Shown here: piece after piece, positions 24,994 to 34,259 of the stretch
Numbering within the stretch: position 1 is the stretch's first letter
How the letters are laid out: each line of letters begins with the position of its first letter
NCBI GenBank assembly: GCA_002721365.1
Contig: PBKC01000007.1
Location: forward strand, 1 to 64,000
Direction of reading: 5' to 3'
DNA length: 64,000 nucleotides
From: Rhodospirillaceae bacterium
GTDB taxonomy: Bacteria; Pseudomonadota; Alphaproteobacteria; GCA-2721365
Made by a program: the position numbers and the translations under genes
The notes under the pieces: model-generated
Seen by the model: the letters and a program-made list of their open reading frames with translations, nothing else
Told to the model about the DNA's origin: nothing
The model's database searches: none

Positions 24994-26013
24994 TCAGCCG
25001 TGCTCGCCGCCTTCTCCGCCTTCTCCGCCCTCACCACCTTCTCCGCCTTCGCCGTCCGACATGGACGCGAAGTTGCTGAGCGCGAACTCGATGCGGGAGA
25101 TCAGGCCATAGACCTCGCTCGCGCTGAGGGCAGCGCTGTCGGGACGCGCTGCCGACGGCCAGGCGGTCATCAGTTCGTCCATGGCGGCTGAGGCGTTATC
25201 GACCGCCCCGGAATCCTTGTCGCGAAGCTTGGGCACGAGGCCATCAAACATCTCGCGCGCCGTCAGCGCCAAGCCCCGGCCTTCCGCATACTCGCCGGCC
25301 GCATCGTCGCCGCTCTCCTCCATCGACTCGCCATAGGCCTCCCCGGCATGGCGCAGCAGAGCCACCGTGACCGGCACCACGAAGGCCGGATCGCGCATCT
25401 TGTCGCCGGCGACCGCTCCCATGGCCTCGCCGATCCGCGTGTCGAGGGCCGCCGCCTTGGCGTCGTCCGCGTTGCCCGCCTTGGCGGCGTCAGCCAGCGC
25501 CTCGGCGTCGTCTTCGATCTCGGTGCCGATGCCCTTGGCTTCCAACGCCTTCTCGATGTTTTCGTAGTGCTCGACGACCTCGTCCCCGAAATGGTCCGCC
25601 GCCGCAGCGCCATTGCCGGCTTCTACGAGCTCTCGCCCGGCCATGACGTGGGCCCGCATCATGGACAGCTGGGTGAATACAGCCTGGGGATCGCTGACAG
25701 CGGCGCCAGCTTCACCGCCTTCGCCGCCTTCTCCTCCCTCACCACCTTCGCCGCCTTCTCCGCCCTCACCACCTTCTCCGCCTTCGCCGCCGTCGTCATG
25801 GGCTGCCGGCTCGGCCTGCTTGATACGGGCGCCGCCGTGGCTGTTCACGTCATGGGGCGCGATGCCGGCGAGCTGGAGCGCCGACGCCGAAGTCGAGGTC
25901 ACGGCGGGGCGCATGTCGACGGACGCGACGTCGGCTTGCGACGCCGTCGCCGCACTGCCTACGAACACGAACGCGCCCATCCCGATCCACAGCTTCGTCC
26001 GACCGTTGTTCAT
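24994..26013 (-). CDS. Secreted Gly-Gly-Glu repeat protein
   Basis: 339 residues from the ATG at 26013; two further ATGs at 26016 and 26019 are in frame, and the AGGAG position favours 26013. A signal peptide ends near TASQA (residue 26). A run of about nine Gly-Gly-Glu triplets (75-101) precedes a helical domain of about 210 residues rich in Ala, Asp and Glu. The last 20 residues are another Gly-Gly-Glu run. A possible promoter (TTGAAT, 17 bp, TATAGG) lies upstream. The helical domain contains phrases such as HVMAGRELVEAG and DHFGDEVVEHYENIEKAL. I do not recognise a characterised family; metal or cation binding by the acidic runs is a guess. Confidence 0.7.
   Translation of the reverse strand: MNNGRTKLWIGMGAFVFVGSAATASQADVASVDMRPAVTSTSASALQLAGIAPHDVNSHGGARIKQAEPAAHDDGGEGGEGGEGGEGGEGGEGGEGGEGGEAGAAVSDPQAVFTQLSMMRAHVMAGRELVEAGNGAAAADHFGDEVVEHYENIEKALEAKGIGTEIEDDAEALADAAKAGNADDAKAAALDTRIGEAMGAVAGDKMRDPAFVVPVTVALLRHAGEAYGESMEESGDDAAGEYAEGRGLALTAREMFDGLVPKLRDKDSGAVDNASAAMDELMTAWPSAARPDSAALSASEVYGLISRIEFALSNFASMSDGEGGEGGEGGEGGEGGEHG
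25016..25054. repeat. 39-bp exact repeat, copy in the gene's 3' end
   Basis: Thirty-nine bases encoding part of the C-terminal Gly-Gly-Glu run are identical, in the same orientation, to 25751-25789 inside the same gene. The unit itself is an imperfect 9-bp tandem repeat (variants of CCTTCTCCG). Confidence 0.8.
25751..25789. repeat. 39-bp exact repeat, internal copy
   Basis: Exact partner of 25016-25054, within a longer run of 9-bp units (about 25711-25793) that encodes the internal Gly-Gly-Glu tract. The identity suggests recent exchange or conversion between the two tracts. Confidence 0.8.
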
Positions 26014-26217
26014 CATCATCTCCTCGAGGCCTGCGATTGCAGCGATCCAATTGGTTTCGGATGCCCCTATATTGCGACCCCCTCGCAAATTCAATGCCCG
26101 CATTGCCCGAAGCTCGGGCCGGCGACGGACCGCAAGGTAGCATGGGAAGCGATGGGCAGCGGAGGCGGGGTCGCGCTAATCTGGCATCCCGTGCCACGGC
26201 GGGAGAAGGAGCCCCGA

Positions 26218-26886
26218 ATGATTCTATGCCTGGCCAACGTGCTCGATACCGAGACCCGCGAACGAATCATGGGCCTTCTCGCGGCGAGCAGCTATGAGAG
26301 CGGCGCAAAGACCGCCGGCTGGCATGCGCGAATCGTGAAGCAGAACCTGCAGGCCGCGCCGGACAGCAACACGCGCGAGGCGGCCAATCTGCTGGTCGAA
26401 GCCCTGAAACGCCATACGGTCTTTCGCGCCGCCGTGATGCCTCGCGTCATCCGCCCGCCGCTGTTCAGCCGCTACAGCGAGAGCATGGAATACGGCAGCC
26501 ATGTCGACGACCCGCTGATGGGTGGGAATGCGCCGGTGCGGACCGACGTCTCCATGACGGTCTTTCTGTGCGATCCGGACAGCTATGACGGCGGCGAGCT
26601 TGTGATGGAGTCGACCGCGGGGGAGCAAGCCTACAAGCTGGAGGCCGGGGCGGCGATCGTCTATCCATCGACGACCCTGCACCGCGTGACACCGGTGACG
26701 CGGGGCCAGCGCGAGGTTGCGGTCACCTGGATCCAAAGCATGGTGCGCTCGCCGGAAAGGCGCGAAATCCTGTTCGACATCGATACCGCCCGCCGGACCC
26801 TGTTCGCCCGCGAAGGCAAGTCACGCGAGTTCGACCTTCTGTCCAAGAGCCACGCCAATCTGATGCGCCTGTGGGTCGAGGTCTGA
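26218..26886 (+). CDS. PKHD-type Fe(II)/2-oxoglutarate hydroxylase (PiuC-like), copy 1
   Basis: 222 residues of the PiuC/PKHD family. The iron ligands are H95 and D97 (SHVDDP) and H155 (TLHRVTP); R165 (GQREVAV) should bind 2-oxoglutarate. The length matches the family (about 225). PiuC proteins are often found beside TonB-dependent iron receptors. A second member lies at 30626-31303 in the iron island; this copy is not next to a receptor. The start at 26218 follows a GGAGAAGGAG stretch. The frame runs open upstream across the antisense Gly-Gly-Glu gene, but that portion is not real coding. Confidence 0.85.
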   Translation: MILCLANVLDTETRERIMGLLAASSYESGAKTAGWHARIVKQNLQAAPDSNTREAANLLVEALKRHTVFRAAVMPRVIRPPLFSRYSESMEYGSHVDDPLMGGNAPVRTDVSMTVFLCDPDSYDGGELVMESTAGEQAYKLEAGAAIVYPSTTLHRVTPVTRGQREVAVTWIQSMVRSPERREILFDIDTARRTLFAREGKSREFDLLSKSHANLMRLWVEV

Positions 26887-27087
26887 CCCCTGACGACAAG
26901 TGATTGGACAGATCGCCCGAAACGCAGACCAAGATTAGCCCTGATTTCCCGCTTCTTAACTTTCATCGTTTAGGTGAAAGCCGAAGAGGTATGCGACCTC
27001 TCTTCGCTGCATACTGCGGTATGTTTGCGTCTCTCCATGGATCTACGGTATAGGCAACATGGGGAAGGTCGAAAATGCGGGGTGTTC

Positions 27088-27873
27088 ATGACTCGATGGC
27101 TACCATATGCGGGGCTGGCCACGGCCCTGTTCCTGCTGCTGGCGGGAAACGCCAGCACGCGTGACACCGCTGACGGGCACGACGCAATCCGTCGCGCGTT
27201 CGCGTCCACGGTTCAGATTTTTTCGGAACGTGACGGCGGCGTGCATCGTGCCGCTTCGGGCGTCGTCTTCGATACCGATGACGAGCGTTCGCTGATCGTC
27301 ACCGCCGCCCATGTCGTCGAACCGGTCGTCGACCAATCCATTTCGGTGGTGAGCTCGGGGGCCGACCGCATCGTGAAGGGCGTGGTCGTTTTCAGCGACG
27401 CTGCCACGGACGTCGCGGTGTTGAGCACGCCGCCCCTGGCGGTCCCGGAAATCCGACTGCAGACCGAAACGAGTCTCGGCGATCCGATGTGGGTGATCTC
27501 CTATCCTTGGGGCAAGCGAGCCACCCTCGTCTCGGGCATCGTCAGCCAGATCGGCGGCGAGTGGGACAACACGTCCATTCCCATGACCGGACCGGTCGCG
27601 ATGATCGACGCTCCGGTAAGCTACGGGTCGAGCGGCGGTGCCATCTTCGATTCGAGCACCGGCCGATTGGTCGGGATCGTGCGGGGATACAAGACCGCCA
27701 AACTGGCGGTGCCGGGTGGCGATCCCGTGAACTTTCCGCTATCGGGAGAAACGACCGCGGTCGCCACGTCCACGATCCTGTGCATCGCCCAGGGAACCCC
27801 CGCCGCGGCGCTGGCCGCGCACGGGAGCGCCCCGAACTGTGCAGATCCCACGAAGGTGGCGGGCGCCCGGTAA
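27088..27873 (+). CDS. Secreted trypsin-like serine protease
   Basis: 261 residues with an N-terminal signal or anchor (about 5-22, LPYAGLATALFLLLAG). The chymotrypsin-fold triad can be read as H75 (TAAHVVE), D108 (ATDVAVL) and S182 (YGSSGGAIF). There is no PDZ domain, so it is shorter than DegP/HtrA. It should act in the periplasm or outside the cell. The ATG at 27088 was chosen because the signal peptide starts there; the frame is open back to 26974. The 200-bp gap upstream holds AT-rich sequence that may include a promoter, and no gene. Confidence 0.8.
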   Translation: MTRWLPYAGLATALFLLLAGNASTRDTADGHDAIRRAFASTVQIFSERDGGVHRAASGVVFDTDDERSLIVTAAHVVEPVVDQSISVVSSGADRIVKGVVVFSDAATDVAVLSTPPLAVPEIRLQTETSLGDPMWVISYPWGKRATLVSGIVSQIGGEWDNTSIPMTGPVAMIDAPVSYGSSGGAIFDSSTGRLVGIVRGYKTAKLAVPGGDPVNFPLSGETTAVATSTILCIAQGTPAAALAAHGSAPNCADPTKVAGAR

Positions 27874-27922
27874 AGGCGCCCGCCCTCGTCCCATGGCGTC
27901 ATCATGAGACGAGATGGTGGTC

Positions 27923-28249
27923 TTACTCCGTGGACTGCGGGTGCGCCTCCTCACCACGCGCATAGTCGGCATTGGTGACATCGGTCGCGAGGCGCATACC
28001 GTTCCGGTCCTCGAAGGTCACGACGACCTCGGCGCCGGGCTGGAACTGATCGAGATCGACATTGCTGTCGACCATGAACTGCGTTCCGTCGTCCAGGGTC
28101 AGCATGTTCTCTTCCGACATGATGTCCTGAACGGTGCCCTTGACCTCGTTGTCCGAGGTCACGTCTGAGACCTTGTCATTGGCGTTGGCAAGACCAGCGA
28201 ACGCGAACAACGCTGCACCGGTGGCAGCCATGAGTGTCCTGGTGATCAC
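27923..28249 (-). CDS. Small periplasmic DUF1344-like protein
   Basis: 108 residues. The signal peptide ends near ANA (residue 24). One small beta domain follows with KGTVQDIMSEENMLTLDDG and PGAEVVVTFEDRNG, the pattern of DUF1344-type secreted proteins. Function not established. The start is GTG at 28249, because AGGAGG sits eight bases upstream and the signal peptide begins there. It is divergent from the alcohol dehydrogenase gene with a 161-bp gap, and convergent with the trypsin-like gene. Confidence 0.65.
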   Translation of the reverse strand: MITRTLMAATGAALFAFAGLANANDKVSDVTSDNEVKGTVQDIMSEENMLTLDDGTQFMVDSNVDLDQFQPGAEVVVTFEDRNGMRLATDVTNADYARGEEAHPQSTE

Positions 28250-28410
28250 GCTTCATTCCTCCTGGATAGTTGAAGGTGGGCAGCGAACGCGGGTCTCCCC
28301 TGTCTGCTACCGATGAAATCAACACCTGAAGCCTTCGCGGGTTTCGCTGTAGAATTACCCAGAACCGCAAAAAAGAGCGGCTTACATACCAGGATGTGAG
28401 GAGACGCTGA

Positions 28411-29466
28411 ATGAAGGGCATAGTTTTCGTCGGAAACCGGCAAGTAGAACTTCAGGACTTCGACGACCCGACTCCCGGTCCCGGCGAGGTAGTCCTCGAA
28501 ATGAAGGCGTCGGGCATGTGCGGGAGCGACCTTCATGTCTACCGCTCGCCCGGCGGTGGCCCCGCCGCGGCGGCGGCGCTGGGGCTCGGCGGCGAGGGCA
28601 CGTCGGTGATCGGCGGGCATGAGCCCTGCGGCGTGGTCGCGGCGCGCGGGCCCGAGGTCTCCGAGGCCCAGGCGCCGATCGGCGCCCGTGTCATGGTCCA
28701 TCATTACAAAGGCTGCGGAGGCTGCCCCTCCTGCCGGCAGGGCTGGTCGCAGCTCTGCGCCGATGGTTTCACCGTCTACGGCATCACCGGCCATGGCGGG
28801 CACGCACCCTACATGAAGGTGCCAGCGAGCACGCTGGTGTCGCTGCCGGAGGAACTGTCGTTCGAGGAAGGGGCGGCGATCTCCTGCGGCACCGGGACGG
28901 CGTTCGGCGCGCTGAAGCGGATGGACATGCCGGGCGGGGTCACCCTCGCCGTCTTCGGCCAAGGACCGGTCGGCCTCAGCGCGACGCTTCTCGCCGTCGC
29001 CATGGGTGCGCGGGTGATCGCCGTCGACGTCAATGCCGACCGCCTGGCGCTCGCCAAGCAGATGGGCGCGGACGAGACGGTCGACGCCTCGGCGACCGAC
29101 CCGATCACCGCCATCCGCGGCATGACCCGCGGACGCGGCGCCGACTATACGCTGGAATGCAGCGGCAACCCCGACGCCCGCGCCGCCGCTGTGCGCAGCA
29201 CCCGGACGTGGGGAACCACCTGCTTCGTGGGTGAAGGTAATTCAGTCACCCTCGACGTCAGCCCGGACATCCTCCGCCGCCAGCTCACCCTGATCGGGTC
29301 CTGGACCTTCAACACCATCGGTCAGGACGACTGCGCCCGCTTCATCGCCGAGCACGAAGTGCCGCTGAAGCAATTGATCAGCCACCGCTTCCGCCAGGAC
29401 CAAGCGGCGGAGGCCTATACCCTGTTCGACACCCAGACGACGGGGAAGGGCGTTTTCCTGTTCTAG
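28411..29466 (+). CDS. Zinc-dependent alcohol dehydrogenase (MDR family)
   Basis: 351 residues of the medium-chain dehydrogenase/reductase family. Catalytic zinc residues are C37 (SGMCGSD) and the GHE motif near 70; the structural zinc lobe is CGGCPSCRQGWSQLC near 106-120. The Rossmann motif is GQGPVGL near 189-195. It should oxidise an alcohol or polyol with NAD(P)+ in the cytosol. The ATG follows GTGAGGAGACGC. The substrate cannot be told from sequence. A hairpin (29473-29503) separates it from the convergent FMN oxidase gene. Confidence 0.85.
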   Translation: MKGIVFVGNRQVELQDFDDPTPGPGEVVLEMKASGMCGSDLHVYRSPGGGPAAAAALGLGGEGTSVIGGHEPCGVVAARGPEVSEAQAPIGARVMVHHYKGCGGCPSCRQGWSQLCADGFTVYGITGHGGHAPYMKVPASTLVSLPEELSFEEGAAISCGTGTAFGALKRMDMPGGVTLAVFGQGPVGLSATLLAVAMGARVIAVDVNADRLALAKQMGADETVDASATDPITAIRGMTRGRGADYTLECSGNPDARAAAVRSTRTWGTTCFVGEGNSVTLDVSPDILRRQLTLIGSWTFNTIGQDDCARFIAEHEVPLKQLISHRFRQDQAAEAYTLFDTQTTGKGVFLF

Positions 29467-29472
29467 AACACG

Positions 29473-29503
29473 GGCGCCTCGCGCCGAAATGGCGCGGGGC
29501 GCC
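29473..29503. terminator. GC-rich stem-loop between convergent genes
   Basis: GGCGCCTCGCGCC pairs with GGCGCGGGGCGCC (one mismatch) around GAAAT. It lies between the ends of the alcohol dehydrogenase and FMN oxidase genes, with no T-run on either side. Confidence 0.4.
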
Positions 29504-29505
29504 TC

Positions 29506-30609
29506 TCAACCCTTCGACAGAACGGACTCGCCGATAGCGTCGAGGTCGCGACACCCCGTCAGGGCCATGGCGACTTCCAGTTCCGCGCGCAGTATCTGGA
29601 TCACGTGCGAAACCCCTACTGCGCCCGCCGCCGCCAAGCCGAAGATATACGAGCGCCCCAGTAGGACGGCGGTAGCCCCCATGGCGAGCGCTTTGAGGAC
29701 ATCGGCTCCGCGATGGATTCCCCCGTCCAGAAGCACCGGCGCCCGCCCCTCGACCTCGGTCACGATTTTCGAGAGCACGTCGATAGTGGCCGGTTGGGTA
29801 TCCAGGACGCGTCCACCATGGTTCGAAACCACCAGCCCGTCCGCGCCTTGCGCCATCGCCGTCCGTGCGTCCTCCGCGCTCATGATCCCTTTGACCAGCA
29901 ACGGCAGTCGGGTTCGGGACCGCAGCCAGTCGATGTCTTGCCAGGTCGGAGCCACGTGCAGGAGAGGCCCGCCCAGAAGAAGGCCGGACGGTCGGACATG
30001 CGTCCCGGCGTCGACGCGCGGGCTGCCGCGCAAATTCACCGCTTCGACGTCCGCCGGCAAGACGAAACCCGCCCGCCGTTCGCGGTCCCGCAATCCGTCC
30101 ACCGGGGCATCGACGGTAACGACCAGGGCCTCGTAACCGGCGTTTTCCGCCCGGTGCACCAGCTCTTCGGTAAAGCCGCGATCCGGTTGGACATACAGCT
30201 GGAACCACAGGGGCGTCCGCGCCGCGCCTGCAATGTCTTCGATCGACACGCTTGCTTGCGTGCTGACGATCATCCCGGCCTGCTGGGCCGAAGCCGCCAA
30301 CGCGGTTTCAAGTTCTCCGCTCCGGTGGAAGAGCTTCTGATAGGCGACCGGCCCCAGAAAGATCGGAAACGGGAACGAACGGCCGAACAGCTTCAGGTGA
30401 GTATTACCGCCACTCAGGTCTCGCAAGGCACGCGCACGAAGCTTCAACCGCCGGAAGGCGTCGCGGTTCTCGTGCATGGTGATCTCGTCCGCGGCGCCAC
30501 TCGTCAAGTACGCCCAGGTCCGCGCGTCCATGCGCTCACGGGCCAGCGGTTCGTAGTCCGAGACCGAGACGACATGGCTCGGGATAGTTGTCAGGACGTC
30601 GGCGGCCAC
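29506..30609 (-). CDS. FMN-dependent alpha-hydroxy acid oxidase/dehydrogenase
   Basis: 367 residues of the lactate/glycolate oxidase TIM-barrel family. The active-site histidine is H264 in VSNHGGR with R267, the substrate lysine lies in LLVKGIM near 242, and the FMN phosphate region is LLDGGIHRGADVLKAL near 290-305. It oxidises an L-2-hydroxy acid to the 2-oxo acid with O2 or a quinone. It starts 16 bp after the PiuC gene and so belongs to the iron-island transcript, although its link to iron is unclear. It might remove a hydroxy acid siderophore fragment or generate a 2-oxo acid for the adjacent dioxygenase; that is speculation. Confidence 0.85.
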   Translation of the reverse strand: MAADVLTTIPSHVVSVSDYEPLARERMDARTWAYLTSGAADEITMHENRDAFRRLKLRARALRDLSGGNTHLKLFGRSFPFPIFLGPVAYQKLFHRSGELETALAASAQQAGMIVSTQASVSIEDIAGAARTPLWFQLYVQPDRGFTEELVHRAENAGYEALVVTVDAPVDGLRDRERRAGFVLPADVEAVNLRGSPRVDAGTHVRPSGLLLGGPLLHVAPTWQDIDWLRSRTRLPLLVKGIMSAEDARTAMAQGADGLVVSNHGGRVLDTQPATIDVLSKIVTEVEGRAPVLLDGGIHRGADVLKALAMGATAVLLGRSYIFGLAAAGAVGVSHVIQILRAELEVAMALTGCRDLDAIGESVLSKG

Positions 30610-30625
30610 GTCTCCTCTCGTCCTT

Positions 30626-31303
30626 TCAGGTATCCGACCAATGACGAAGCAGGTTGTGGTACAGCCCGACGAGACGCGTGATCGTCGGGTCGTCGGGCGA
30701 CGTGGTGCTGATGGCCCTGATCGAGTCGTCCAGCTCCCATAACATCGCCCGCCGTTCGCCCTCGCGGACGAGGCTTTGTATCCAGAAGAACGCGGCCAAA
30801 CGCGCGCCGCGACCGACGGTGGTGACGTGATGCAGGGTGTTGCCGGGATAGAGGATCATGTCGCCCGCGGGGAGCTTGACCTTGCACGGCCCCGCCTCCG
30901 TCGCGATGACGAGCTCTCCGCCATCGTATTCGCCCGGCTCGCTGAGGAACAACGTTGCGGAGAGATCGCTTCGGACGCGGTGAGGCGTCCCCGGCACGCT
31001 GAAGACGGCGCTGTCGATGTGATCGGCGTAACCGCGGCCTTCGCTGTAGCGATTGAACCGTGGCGGCAGGATTTTCAACGGGAGCGCCGCAGCCATGAAG
31101 GCGTCGTTGGCGCCCAGCCGGTCGACCACCAGTTGGCCCAGACCGATCGCGACCGGATCGTCGTCCGCCAGTTGCTGGTTGTTCTTCGCCCGGACGGCGA
31201 CGTGGCCGGCCGTCTGCCGGCCATCCTGCCACTGCGCGGTATCCAGGGCTTCCCGGAACTTTCGCAGTTCGGCCGGCGTCAGGACTTCTCTGACTATACG
31301 CAC
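30626..31303 (-). CDS. PKHD-type Fe(II)/2-oxoglutarate hydroxylase (PiuC-like), copy 2
   Basis: 225 residues. The N-terminal PiuC domain begins [18 protein letters not shown]. Iron ligands are the H and D of YADHIDSAV and the H of TLHHVTTVG, with a 2-oxoglutarate arginine in [10 protein letters not shown]. The C-terminal PKHD domain ends LLRHWSDT. It lies between a TonB-dependent receptor gene and an FMN oxidase gene on the same strand, the usual setting for PiuC. It is clearly diverged from the copy at 26218-26886. The substrate of the family is unknown; a role in siderophore handling is inferred from the repeated gene neighbourhood. Confidence 0.88.
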   Translation of the reverse strand: MRIVREVLTPAELRKFREALDTAQWQDGRQTAGHVAVRAKNNQQLADDDPVAIGLGQLVVDRLGANDAFMAAALPLKILPPRFNRYSEGRGYADHIDSAVFSVPGTPHRVRSDLSATLFLSEPGEYDGGELVIATEAGPCKVKLPAGDMILYPGNTLHHVTTVGRGARLAAFFWIQSLVREGERRAMLWELDDSIRAISTTSPDDPTITRLVGLYHNLLRHWSDT

Positions 31304-31467
31304 CGCTGACTACGACGCTCCGGCGCGTCGGTTGGGGCGCGGTCGCCCGTCGGCGGCACGCCTTGAAGCACGAGACATCTTCCGTCCCCAGACCAGATCG
31401 AGATAGGTGTTTCGATGGATCACGTCCGACGATGGTATGAGCCGCGACGATTCCTTCAAGAAGCAAT

Positions 31468-31495
31468 GCGGGCGCCCCGAAGCCGGAGCGCCCGC
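31468..31495 (-). terminator. Stem-loop after the TonB-dependent receptor gene
   Basis: GCGGGCGC pairs with GCGCCCGC, starting 24 nt beyond the receptor stop in the minus direction, followed by ATTGCTTCTT. It may reduce read-through into the PiuC and FMN oxidase genes. The rest of the 215-bp gap shows no gene. Confidence 0.4.
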
Positions 31496-31518
31496 CAGGT
31501 CCCGAGACCGCTCGACCC

Positions 31519-34101
31519 TCAGAAATCGAACCCGAGATTCAGAAGGAATGTGCGCGGTCCTCCGAGCGTGGCACGCCGGCCGTTCCAGTTCGTCGAGATC
31601 GCATGTTTGTCGTCTGCGATATTGTAGACGTTCAAACGCAGATCGACGTTTTCGGTGAGTTCGTAAGCGGCCATTGCGTCGAAGACGATGAAGGCCGGCA
31701 GCTTTCCGAACACGCCGTTCGGTATGATCCTGTTGGCGTCGTCCGGCCGCCCCAGATAGGACGTCCCGACATACTGCACGCCGCCTCCGAGCGTCACGCC
31801 GATCGGGAAGCGATAGGTGACCCAAAGGTTCGCCGTGATATTGGGCGTGAAGGAAAGCTCGTCGCCGCTCGTCCGGTCGTGCGGTCCGTAATCGCCCGGC
31901 GACGCCCGCTTGCGGACCTCGTCCAGATAGGCGCTGTGCTTGCGCTCGCTGTCGATGAGAGCGATGCCGCCGAACATCGACAGCTCGTCGGTGATGTTAC
32001 CCGCGACACCGAGCTCGAGGCCCTGGACGATCTGCTTGCCATACCCCTTCAGGCTGTCCTGCGTCTCGCCGGGATCCCGCCCGGCAATCGGCACGTTCGT
32101 CTTCTCGGTGCGGAACAGAGCTGCGGAGGTCTGAAGACGCCCACCGAAGAAGAGCCACTTGGTCCCGACCTCGTAGTTATGGGACCTGACCCCTTTCGCG
32201 CCGTCGACGAAACCCGGGAAAGCGTTGTCGCCAGTCCGGGAGATGTCGGGATTGGAGAGGTAGGAGCCGGGGGGAAGCGCCGACACGCCATATGAGGCGT
32301 AGATGCTTCCGCTTCGCACCGGCTTGTAGACGACGCCGATCTTGCCGCTGAGGGTGAACTTCGAGTCTTCGAAGCCGTCGAGACCGCCGGTGGGATTCCC
32401 GGCGATATCCTTGCTCTCGATCTCGACGTAATACTGCTCCGCGCGCAGGCCGCCGGTCACTTCCCAGTGCTCGGTGATCTCGGCCGTATCGTAGACGTAG
32501 GCCGCCACCGTTTGGATTTCGACGGCATTCCGCTGGCTGGTCGCCTGATCGGCCGCACCGAACCGGTCGGGGTCGGGATTGAAGACGTCGGTGTTGCCCG
32601 GATTGACGTTGCCGGCGCGGTTCGACCGCGACTTTTCCTGAGTGAATTCGAAACCCGTGGAAAGATTGTGCTCGATCGAATCGGTGGTGAAGGCGACCGA
32701 CAGGTTCGTCAGATTGGTGAGGGTCGTATTGACCCGGTCGTAGAACTGGGTCGACGTGCTGACCTGCTGCGTCGCCGCATTGTAGTTCGATGGGATGGTG
32801 TAGCGCGCATCCCGCTCGACGCGTGCCCAGCGCGTCTGGTTGCTGATGGTGACGTTACTCGTAAAGTCGTGCTCGATACGCCCGACGATCGCATCGCTGA
32901 CCGTATCGTCGAAGTCGGATCTCAGACCGTAAAAGGCGTCGCGTGGCGCCCCTTCGGCCGCCGGATCGAACAGGTCGAGCCCTTTGATCGTATGGCCGGG
33001 CACGCCGAAGTCCGGGACGTCGTTGCTTTCGACATGCTCGTAGGCAAGCGTGAAGCGCGCATCCGTACCGATGCCGTACATCAGGGACGGGGCGATGCCC
33101 CAAGCGTCTCTTTCGGCCACGGCGCGACCGGCGACCCCGCTGTCTTCGAGCATCAGGTTGAGGCGAACGGCCGCGGTGTCGCCGAGCACCCGATTGACGT
33201 CCACGACCGCGCGCCGGCGCGGATCGGAATCGTATTCGTCGAAACCGTAGCTCACGTCTCCCGAGACGAAGTCGCGCAGCGTCGGGGTCTTCGTCACCAG
33301 ATTGACGTAGCCACCCGCACCGCCGCGGCCGTTGTCGGCGGCCGCGCCCTTGATGACCTCGACCTGCTCGACATTGAAGGTATCGCGCGAGTAGACACCC
33401 GAATCCCGCGACCCGTCGATGAAGACGTTGCCGCTGGCATCGAAGCCGCGAAGGTTGAAGTTGTTGGTCGTGGCCGCGAAGCCGTTCTCACCGGCATGGA
33501 AGCTGATCCCCGGCGTATTCCGGAGGACTTCGGTGAGATTCCGGGCCCCTTGCTCCTCGATCACCGCGCTCGAAATGATCTCGACGGTCTGTGGCGTGTC
33601 GAGGATCGGGGCGGTCGATTTGGTCGACGAGGACCTGTCGATCCTGTAGCCGGGGGAAATGTCCGCCCCGACCCGGACCGGATCGAGCTGAATGGCCGTA
33701 TCGCCCGAGGATTGTTCTCGCCTCTGAATGGCGACCGTGCCGTCGTCCGCCATCGTATAGGTGAGGCCGCTTCCGACCAGCAGGCGGTTCAGAGCTTGTT
33801 CGCTGGACATCGTGCCTCGCACTTCGGGTACCGATATGTCCCGGACGAGAGCACCGTGCACGGTGACTTGGAGACCCGCCTGTTGACCGAACAAGGTGAG
33901 CGCCTGGGTCAAAGGCTGAGCCGGGATGTCGAACGTCCGCTCAGCTTCCATTTGCGCGATCTGGATGCTTGAAGACGATCCCTGTGCCGATGCGGTCGAC
34001 GAAACAAATACCGATGCCAACGCGGTCGTCGTCATCAATGCACTGACCAGCATCGCGCATCGGCTGCCGTTTCGATTGGTCGGTTTGGCCTCCAGGACCA
34101 C
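31519..34101 (-). CDS. TonB-dependent ferric siderophore receptor with STN signalling domain
   Basis: 860 residues. The signal peptide ends in SSTASAQ (about 40). An STN domain (ERTFDIPAQPLTQALTLFG to DGTVAIQRR, about 53-128) follows. Then come the plug (about 170-300, with LNLRGFDASGNVFIDG-like features) and a 22-strand barrel ending in the aromatic LLNLGFDF, a proper outer-membrane C-terminus. It imports a ferric siderophore and, through STN, signals to the neighbouring FecR and FecI. The GTG at 34101 was chosen because AGGAGGTGTGAA stands directly before it and yields a normal signal peptide. An in-frame GTG at 34182 would add 27 residues with no ribosome site. Confidence 0.92.
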   Translation of the reverse strand: MVLEAKPTNRNGSRCAMLVSALMTTTALASVFVSSTASAQGSSSSIQIAQMEAERTFDIPAQPLTQALTLFGQQAGLQVTVHGALVRDISVPEVRGTMSSEQALNRLLVGSGLTYTMADDGTVAIQRREQSSGDTAIQLDPVRVGADISPGYRIDRSSSTKSTAPILDTPQTVEIISSAVIEEQGARNLTEVLRNTPGISFHAGENGFAATTNNFNLRGFDASGNVFIDGSRDSGVYSRDTFNVEQVEVIKGAAADNGRGGAGGYVNLVTKTPTLRDFVSGDVSYGFDEYDSDPRRRAVVDVNRVLGDTAAVRLNLMLEDSGVAGRAVAERDAWGIAPSLMYGIGTDARFTLAYEHVESNDVPDFGVPGHTIKGLDLFDPAAEGAPRDAFYGLRSDFDDTVSDAIVGRIEHDFTSNVTISNQTRWARVERDARYTIPSNYNAATQQVSTSTQFYDRVNTTLTNLTNLSVAFTTDSIEHNLSTGFEFTQEKSRSNRAGNVNPGNTDVFNPDPDRFGAADQATSQRNAVEIQTVAAYVYDTAEITEHWEVTGGLRAEQYYVEIESKDIAGNPTGGLDGFEDSKFTLSGKIGVVYKPVRSGSIYASYGVSALPPGSYLSNPDISRTGDNAFPGFVDGAKGVRSHNYEVGTKWLFFGGRLQTSAALFRTEKTNVPIAGRDPGETQDSLKGYGKQIVQGLELGVAGNITDELSMFGGIALIDSERKHSAYLDEVRKRASPGDYGPHDRTSGDELSFTPNITANLWVTYRFPIGVTLGGGVQYVGTSYLGRPDDANRIIPNGVFGKLPAFIVFDAMAAYELTENVDLRLNVYNIADDKHAISTNWNGRRATLGGPRTFLLNLGFDF

Positions 34102-34259
34102 TTCACACCTCCTGCCCGGTTGTCGGAGTCCAAGCAATGCCGCCGCCTTCTCCGTGAGAATGCGTCGCAATTGCTCGCCCACTCACACAACGCCGGCGGA
34201 GAGCGCTTTTCCAGAAAAAGTTGGAGGGTCCGGATAACCGGTTGAAATAACGGGGTTTC

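Noticed and set aside
25348..26217. N-terminal extension of the first PiuC gene
   Set aside because: It is antisense to the Gly-Gly-Glu protein gene and not family-like; the PiuC fold begins at 26218.
31310..31825. Open frames between the receptor and PiuC genes
   Set aside because: Overlap the receptor end or hairpin region, with biased composition and no coding signature.
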